Translations under genes and position numbers: made by a program
The notes under the pieces: model-generated
The model's database searches: none
Told to the model about the DNA's origin: nothing
What the model saw: only the letters and a program-made list of their open reading frames with translations
Shown here: piece after piece, positions 56,719-64,000 of the stretch
Position numbering within the stretch: position 1 is the first letter of the stretch
How the letters are laid out: the number at the start of each line of letters is the position of its first letter
Assembly (NCBI RefSeq): GCF_000002995.4
Contig: NW_025062476.1
Location: forward strand, 10,290,501-10,354,500
Source of the DNA: Brugia malayi
Taxonomy: Eukaryota; Nematoda; Chromadorea; Rhabditida; Onchocercidae
Direction: 5' to 3'
Length of the DNA: 64,000 nt

Positions 56719-58275
56719 AATTTTCTCTTTGGATTTCAAACATTAAATACTTTCGGAGCATTTGGAGTAACATAATTTCAAAGATGTTATAAAGATTGAT
56801 GATATTAAAGGTTTTTGTTAGTTTATGAAAACTGTAATCCATAACTATCTAAAACCATGCTCAGATTTTCACCTCCTAACAGTCATAGGTTGGTTAACTA
56901 TCTATACTTCTAAATACTTGGCTGTAACTAATTCATATTTCGACTTAGATCTATTGAATAGATACAATTTTTCTTTCGGCTTTTGTTCAACTTCCATGCT
57001 TTAGCATCACATTTGAGACTAATTTTTATTTTCGAGATGTTTTAATTGGAATTTGAAATTCACACTGTATGTTTGCTCCTATTTGACTTGCTCGAATTAA
57101 TTACATAAACTGAGTATAATTCTTTTCATATTATTGCTTGGTACTCATTTGCAACATTGTATAGAAAAATATTAAGCGGTTTTTTCTTTTAATCGAGCTA
57201 TCTGTATTCCATTGCTTTCTATCCTAGACCATAGAACTCCTTTGTTAAACTCCTGCATTAATTCTATATTTTTCTTCTTGTAAATGATGCTATTTTGTAT
57301 ATGGGGAGTCTTATGGCATCATTCATGTGTAATTTAAAGATATGAGGTTAGTTGTTGTGTGGTAAAGACAGAAATGATAGGTTTGTTTGAACTCAATATT
57401 TTGCGTCGTTATGGTCTGTAGTGAACTAGAACTAGGAAAGTGTAACAATTTTTTCTCAGGTCTCATGATTCGTTAATGTGATTGTGAAAAAATGGATAAT
57501 ATTCACTCTGTAATATCGGAAATGCATCGCACCAGAAACATTAATATGATTCAATAAATGATACTCTTGAGTAGAACTTTGTGATTATTAGAACATGAAT
57601 CATGCTATTTTATGACATAATTTTCAAACTGTGATGCAATATTTAACTTAAGTCAGTAGCTTCGAAGTATGTTTAAACTTTTCAGTCGTTTTAACTTCCG
57701 TTTGGACTTTGATTCATATAAATCTTTTTATGTATAAACGATGTCATATTTCACTATTTCGTAAATGTGATTGTGAAGAATGGATAATATTCATTCTGTA
57801 ATGTCGGAAATGCATTACACCAAAAACATTAATATGATCCAGTAAATGATACTAAATGAAGTGTCCCGTTACGGGATTAGATTTCCTCGTGGGACAGATT
57901 TGCTTTAAGGTTCTATAACTTGTTGGTGGAATTTTTCATCAAGCTTTTAAATTTCTTTAAACTTATGTTGCTTACATATTGTTTCATTGCTGTATGTTTA
58001 TAATATTTGATTTTGATTTACATTTCAGCAAAGTAAAATTTCTTTTGTATTATCAGTTGTACAATATTTGGATAATCCTATTATTTTGGGGAAGTTTAGT
58101 TTTTTGATTGAACAGTGACAGGATTCAATGTTGCAGAATTACTTGAAGAAATTTGAAAAGATGGTACGAAGTGCTTTAAAAATTAAAATCCAGTCGGTAA
58201 CTTCAGGGAGACGAAGAAAAAACTGTTGAGTGTGGCTATTTCTCTTCTTTTTAAAAATCTGCTTGTTTTTCCGAA
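56719..58275. other. Intergenic, 1.6 kb
   Basis: 3' flank of membralin and promoter side of N6AMT1. It holds the direct repeat at 57471-57854. No gene recognised. Confidence 0.55.
57471..57854. repeat. 95-bp direct repeat, two copies
   Basis: 57471-57565 and 57760-57854 align throughout with roughly ten differences; both contain ATGTGATTGTGAA and GGATAATATTCA, and end TAAATGATACT. The first copy holds the AATAAA that may end membralin transcripts; the second has CAGTAAAT instead. Confidence 0.85.
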
Positions 58276-59664
58276 ATGCATCCAACTCCGCTGTATCACA
58301 TCACAGATGAGCAGAAAGACAGTGTTTATGAACCAGCTGAGGATACTTTCCTATTATTGGATGCATTAGAAAAGGATAGAGAGGTATGGGTGAGTTATTA
58401 ATAGTTTCGAAAGAAAACTAACTTTGGTGTCTTAATTTATTTTATCAGATTGGAATTTTCAGAAAATAAAGGGCTGGAGAATTTTTACGCTAGAATGAAA
58501 TTATCACCGGAAGAAACGAGGCTTTTTGTTATTCTTTTTCAGGCTCTGGAACAGTTAGAACCAAATGTAGTTGTTGAAATTGGGAGTGGTTCTGGCATTA
58601 TTTCGGTATTTTGTCAGCAGTTACTTCGTGTGCCAGTACTTACTTTAGTAACAGACATGAATTTTAAAGCTTTGCAGGTTTGAAATTGCTTTTTATAAGA
58701 TCTAATTCAAAAGTTTCAAACGTTACCATCATCGATCAGCATATTAAAAGTTGATTGGTCCTTCGAACATTTTCAGTTTTTTCAAAAAGAAGTATTAGAT
58801 CTATCCATGATTAAATAACCACATACTTTTTTTTATTTTGGATCTTGCTTTCATGATTCAGGGAAATTAAGATGTGGCTATAATCAGTACTAATAAATTT
58901 GAATTGACTACTTTTTGAAAGACAATTATGGAAAATGCTAGTCAGACTTTTTTTAAGAATTTCATTTAAACAATCAGCCTCTCTTTAGTGCACTCGAGCT
59001 ACGGCACAGCTGAATAATGTAGCAGTGGAAGCAGTTCAGTGTGATTTGTTATCAGCACTGGATCACCGATTATATGGTCTTGTTGACGTGTTGCTCTTTA
59101 ATCCGCCATATGTACCTACGGAACATGAGGCTACTTCGGACTCTGCAAGCTTATTTTTCTCTTTTTTGTATTATTAGAAATTAACTTTACTTTTGTGCAC
59201 CAAGCAAAACTGTCGTAAGGAATTTCTTATTTTCCTTGTCCTAATTATGTTAGTAATCAGTTATAATTTCGAATTAGTTTAGTGGCAAGTGGCTTTCTGT
59301 AAAATCGGTTGTTTCCTGAATTAATTTTAGCACTTTCAAATTTGCAGTTTAGCTATCTCGTCCTAAAATTTGCTTGGATCCACTTTTTTATCTCATTATT
59401 TGTTCTGAAAATTTGCAGTTTCTTTTGCAGGCTCGTTGCTGGGCTGGTGGTCCCACAGGGCGTGATGCTGTTGATCGACTTTTTGCTCATCTGTCAGAAA
59501 TTTTAGCGCCAGGTGGTTTTTTCTATGTTGTTGCACTACATTCAAATGATATTGTCAGCATGTTAGCTCGTAATCAGTCATCTTTTTCCAGCAAAATTCT
59601 ACTTGAAAGGAGATGCGGCATTGAACATCTTTTTGTGCTTAAATTTACAAAATCAAAATACTAA
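58276..59664 (+). CDS. N6AMT1: N6AMT1/HemK2 methyltransferase (eRF1 glutamine methylation)
   Basis: Class I SAM-dependent methyltransferase that, with TRMT112, methylates the Gln of the GGQ motif in release factor eRF1. Four exons, phase 0 throughout: 58276-58383, 58543-58677, 58989-59144 and 59431-59664; 210 residues against 214 in human. Seen: VYEPAEDTFLLLDALEKD at the N-terminus, SAM-binding EIGSGSG (residues 48-54), the acidic loop residue in VTDMN, catalytic NPPY at residues 119-122 (LLFNPPYVPT), WAGGPTGRDAVDRLF, and the end LFVLKFTKSKY. The third intron begins with GCAAGC instead of GT: no usable GT fits, while GC/AG keeps phase and gives the family sequence across the junction. Exon 2 begins at the CAG before GCTCTGG; the open frame upstream of it is intron. 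AATAAA lies at 59866-59871. Confidence 0.95.
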
Positions 59665-60789
59665 AAGATGGAATAGTTACCATTTCATAAATTCCATTTA
59701 ACTAGTATTACTGGGTATTACATATCCAGTAATGAAAAAACGTTAATCCTTGGATGACTTTCACAACGATTAATAAGCGATAAATGTTTTATGTCCCTTA
59801 CATCCATTACTAAAGCTAAAACATCTGCGACTCGATCGTTGTACTGAGTAATTAATCATGCCATTAATAAAGAATTAATAATATATGAACGCACTGATTC
59901 CAAGCATCACATAATAACATTTGATAAAAGGAACAGGAAATTATATATCTAAATATCTGTTTGTTAAGCATCAAAGGATCTTGAGAAGTAATGCATTAAG
60001 GATCTGCCTGCCATATGATTTGATACTATTATTTACAGCTCTTATCATTTAGAGATTTGATCTTGGATTGGATTTTATGTCAGATAAAATGTGGAAGAAT
60101 GTAATACTTGAAAATGACGAATGTATCATTCATTCTTGTATTAGTATCCATGAGGATAAGGAAAATAAAAAGAATGAAGTGGGATGAAATAATGTTGCTA
60201 TTTTGTACTTCTTTTTTTTAAAGTACTGCATTCTCAAATTACTAATCAGCGACGAGATGTTTAAATTCTCTGTTTTTAAAACTACTTTTGCTTATTTAAT
60301 TTTATTATTTAAAACATCATTAAACGCCATTTTAAATCATCAATTCATTTCTAATTATATACATCCATAACTATACACAGTATCAGATTCTTCTCCATTT
60401 GCTTCTTATTATTATACATGTTATCAGTTTTTTGGTTTTCTTATTAAAAAAATGTTGAAGTTAATTTCAGTTTCAATTTTGTAACGAATTGGAAAGCACT
60501 TTACCATTGGTTTCTTTTGCTATTTAATTCATGTAGATTTTTTCGTCCGCAGTACACTGCATCGCAGCAGTTCAGATCCAGATCCTTTCCGGATCAACTG
60601 GAATTCAAAATGCCCCGGTGATAAGATTTAACATTTTCAGTAGTGTTAAATTCAGGAATGGGGTAGGTTTTAATTTTGGCTGGTAAATTTGTACCTTTTT
60701 AGGCTTGTGCTTGAGGTGTATTCGTCGACTTTTATAATTTCGACATGCTTTTCAGAAGAAAATTGAAGATTCATTTGGAATTTCAGTGA
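59665..60789. other. Intergenic, 1.1 kb
   Basis: 3' flank of N6AMT1 and promoter of the OVCA2-like gene. A less AT-rich patch at 60545-60620 contains GATCC/GGATC pairs and may belong to the promoter. A likely trans-splice acceptor (GGAATTTCAG) lies at about 60777-60786. Confidence 0.5.
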
Positions 60790-63075
60790 ATGGAGTCTAT
60801 GCCGAAATTCAGAGTAAGTTCCTTTCCAGGTATTGAATTTGCAACTTCATAGTTCATCCTATTTTCTTTTAGATTTTATTTTAAAGTTTGATTTGAAGTC
60901 CAATCTTGAAACTGGAAAAAAATTTTCTGAAAAAAAATTTTTTGTTCTAATTTCCAAAAAAATTTTACTTGAAGTCTCAGTTTTCAGATTCTTTGTCTTC
61001 ATGGTTACCAACAAAATGCGGCAGTTTTCCGAGAGAAATCAGGCAGCTTCCGGCGCCCCATGAAGAAGTACGCCGATTTCGGTAGACTTTAAGTGTTTCT
61101 ATCATACTGGAAAGTTTTTCAGTGTTTGTGCAAATAGTCCGAAAATATAACGGTCTTTTTATTTGATATTTGTCTTTCATTCATATAAGTTCGTTGATTC
61201 TTTGATCCTTGGGCAAATTGATCCATGAGTTGTTAGAATACTGAGTTTTGCCGAGCTGTGCGTGAGGTATCTATCTTATTTCATAATTATTGAGTAATAT
61301 TAAAACATCAATCTTTTTCTTTTTCAGTTTTTATGAATGCTCCGCATGAGGTTGAATGGGAACATATTTCACAAACTGCAAGTGATACTATATCAGGTAA
61401 AGCTTGGAATTGATTTTGTGCTATTTTGATTACGAATTAAAGCAATTCTTAAGCTTCTACGGTGCACTTATTTTTTCTTTTTATTATAGGATATTTTTGA
61501 AATTTATACTGGAATTTCTAATTTCGTAAACTACTGAAGTGTAGGAAAAATGTATTTCGTGAAGTGCTTGTTTCCAAATCAACTGCAAAAAATTTAATTT
61601 ATTTGAAAACCATGACTAATTTAGTATAAAGTTATTTATGGTGTGATGAAATGAGTTTCTTTTGAGTTTTACATGTCACATTTCTCAAACTTTTGATTGT
61701 AGCAAGTGTAGCACCGATAGATTGTCGAGGATGGTGGTATGTCTCGGAACGTTTTCATACCAGGAACGTGAAAGATCATGAGGGCTTCGAGGAATCTGTG
61801 CAAGCAGTTGTCAACTTTGCTCAGAAGGAAGTGAGGTTTCTTTTTTTTTTCATTTTTTGTGTTTTATATAGATAATAGATTTAAAATTAGTACGAATTTT
61901 TGTTTTTAATATCGAGAGAAGTTTCCACAAGTTTGGATGGGAAGCATTTATATTAATGTTTTATTCCTCAAAATTTTCTTTTCTTACTTCAAAAAAGCGA
62001 TATTTTATTCACTTAAAGGAAAAAGCGATGATTTTAGGGGCCTTTTGATGGAATACTTGGTTTCAGTCAAGGTGCAACCTTAGCTTTCTTATTATCTTCT
62101 TTGAAACAAAAAGGAGGTACATTCTTGCTTTTTTATTCATAGTTTTAATTTTTGGGTGTTTTTATAGACTTGCTGAACATGTAAAAAGGTTTCCAACAAT
62201 TGTTTATTTCAAGTGGTAAACAACAGCAACAATTTTAAGCGAAGATTTACTTGGAGTTTGGATTTCAGATTTTTTTCTTTATTTGCTTTTAGTTATGTTT
62301 TTATTTCAAAGTTCAATCTAGTGATCAGATTTCAGATGTGAATATCGATTTTAGATTTCTAATTCTGATATCCGGATTCCCGAGCAGAAATCTTGATCAT
62401 CAGGGATTGAACGAGATGGCTCGACCAAATCTTCCATGCCTTCATGTATTCGGCGAAACTGATAAAGTTAGTTTTTATCTCTTTCTCCAAGAAAGATGAT
62501 TTTGCAGATATTTCGGAGAATTTATAGTGACTTTCACATCTTGATCTAGAATTTTCTGTTAATGTTTTCTGTGTTTTCAAATGTAAGGGAAGGCATTTCT
62601 TGATATCGAACGATGGAAAGATATATTTTTATGGTTGTTGTAACGCAATTACACATTATTTAAAAATATTATTACTGGAAATGTTATAGTTTTAGGCACT
62701 AAACTTTAGTTTTTGGTGTGATCATAGCTTTTTTTACACTTATATGAATAATGTATATACACGTAAATTTCATGCACATTCAGTAAATTTCCATATAAGA
62801 AAAGAGAAATTCAGTGAGATTGAAGATGGTTGAGCTTTTAAAAGTGGAGTTTTATAGATTTAGAACTAAAATTGTGTATGATTTCAAAAATAATCTTGAT
62901 TTTCAAAACACAGGTCGTCTCTCATGAACTAAGTGCAGAGCTTGTGAAACTTTTCGACAAAGATATGGTTGTTGCAGTTAAACATCCAGGTGGACATATG
63001 ATGCCTAATATGTCCAAATATAAGACGGTGATTGATAAATTCTTTGGAATAGTCAAAAGTGTTGATAGCATTTAA
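60790..63075 (+). CDS. OVCA2: OVCA2/FSH-type serine hydrolase
   Basis: Alpha/beta-hydrolase of the FSH family (yeast Fsh1, human OVCA2, an esterase for long-chain alkyl esters). Seven exons with continuous phase: 60790-60813, 60988-61081, 61328-61396, 61703-61830, 62038-62116, 62336-62466 and 62914-63075; 228 residues, human 227. Seen: ILCLHGYQQNAAVFREKSG (first strand and oxyanion region), WWYVSERF, GFEESVQAVVNF, nucleophile elbow GFSQG with Ser at about residue 115, FLILISGFPS, catalytic Asp in VFGETDK (about 174), and His in HPGGHMMP (about 203). The full Ser-Asp-His triad is present, so the enzyme should be active. ATG 60790 lies four bases after TTTCAG, which suggests a spliced-leader acceptor; a second in-frame ATG at 60799 could also serve. 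A polyadenylation signal overlaps the end. Confidence 0.94.
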
Positions 63076-63081
63076 AATAAA
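63076..63081 (+). terminator. Polyadenylation signal AATAAA of the OVCA2-like gene
   Basis: AATAAA starts directly after the stop codon TAA (63073-63075), so the 3' UTR would be only about 20-30 bases if this signal is used. Confidence 0.55.
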
Positions 63082-64000
63082 TCACTGATACTGATGTGTT
63101 ATTATACCACACCATAAAAATTTCGTGGTGAAACGGCAGCAGGAAGTGTTCAAGTCAAATTAGCTTTATTTTCCTTGGCTATATGTTAACTTGTCAGAAG
63201 TTATAGGTTTAGTAATATGCACAGCACACTAATCAATTTGCAATTTTAAGCATGCTAAAATATTACTCTCGTTTGAATATAAACTAAGCTTGAAGCATTC
63301 AAGTGTATCAGTATGATGTTTGGATGCATGTAGTAAAATATTTCAGCCAATATCAGATGCGAAAAATATTGCATATTTGGGTTATAATATAAGTGTTGTC
63401 CGATGATCTAATTGTGTCAACAATAATTCAAAAAGATTATTGACCTTTTGTTCTGTAAAACAACAAAAGATGGATTTTCATTTAGACAGATATTATCAAA
63501 TTTTCATAAAATGGTATATTTTTTGGAAAGGAATATTTTTCAAAGAAAAATGAGATAAAATCCTAAATAATCAATAGAGACGACATATCTTCTTGCTCTT
63601 CTTTCCTCTAAATTTCTTTGTCAATCGTAATTGGAAGATGTAGTAATGTACAATTAGTCTTTTGCAATCAATTTACGAATTTAAATTTCATTGTTAATTT
63701 TAGATGCAGTTATTCTATGTCTTGTTTCATATTTCCTTAGCAATTGAAAATTGAAAGTATATATGAAAACAATTTTTCAGATATTGAAATGATAGCTGGA
63801 AGATTTACTGTAAATATGTGAAGTTTGATAACATTTTAAAGTGGAATCTGGGAAAATTGCATCACCTATTTATGCTCAAAATCAAGGAAAAAGTGTTTAC
63901 ATTTTGTAATTAATAATAGTAATAGTAGTCATAGTAGTCATATTCGTATGTTTCATCAAACATTTTTTGTGATTTGCCTGATTTTTGACCATTTTGTGGG
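63082..64000. other. Intergenic, 0.9 kb to window end
   Basis: AT-rich 3' flank with a short TAATAG/TAGTCAT repeat near 63909-63942. Nothing else seen. Confidence 0.5.

Noticed and set aside
58450..58542. N-terminal extension of N6AMT1 exon 2
   Set aside because: The frame is open, but it ends in a strong CTTTTTCAG acceptor and the family sequence resumes only after it; exon 1 supplies the true N-terminus.

Overview
The window looks like AT-rich nuclear DNA of a nematode, most likely a filarial or other spirurid (clade III) parasite. The evidence is a classic four-exon cuticle collagen gene, introns that mostly end in TTTTCAG-like acceptors, several starts that sit just after such an acceptor (as in spliced-leader trans-splicing), and a BEL/Pao retrotransposon. 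The species call is inference. No tRNA, rRNA, CRISPR array or bacterial insertion was seen. Exons were joined by reading splice sites and checking that codon phase carries through.

Layout. 1-990 (minus): 5' part of an ACOT13/THEM2-like thioesterase. 1912-9741 (minus): eight-exon swiprosin (EFHD1/2) homologue with a long N-terminal extension. 13739-14196 (minus): two exons of an unidentified Cys-rich gene. About 15973-18783 (plus): an unidentified coiled-coil gene whose model stays ambiguous, next to a 290-bp polypyrimidine tract. 19022-21527 (minus): a RANBP3-like nuclear transport cofactor. 23441-36799 (plus): a small F-box protein gene split by a 10.5-kb mobile element. 40309-41530 (minus): cuticle collagen. 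45769-46552 (minus): 3' end of an unidentified gene. 50492-50701 (plus): an orphan terminal exon. 51203-56718 (plus): membralin (TMEM259). 58276-59664 (plus): N6AMT1/HemK2 methyltransferase. 60790-63075 (plus): OVCA2/FSH-type serine hydrolase.

The most striking region is 25167-35702: six LTRs of about 382 bp alternating with five internal segments of 1649 bp (period 2031 bp), so neighbouring units share LTRs. Each internal segment keeps the start of gag and the end of pol (integrase), lacks protease, reverse transcriptase and RNase H, and carries the same integrase frameshift. The array sits exactly at the 3' splice site of F-box exon 4. The terminal CA of the last LTR plus the first G of the target duplication rebuilds an AG acceptor in the right phase, so the whole array could be spliced out as one 10.8-kb intron.

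The genes do not form a pathway. They are a typical nematode mix of single-copy housekeeping genes (translation factor methylation, nuclear export, ER membrane protein, lipid thioesterase) with a structural collagen. Long stretches without recognisable genes (9.7-13.7, 36.8-40.3, 41.5-45.8 and 46.6-50.5 kb) are AT-rich with simple repeats and homopolymer runs.
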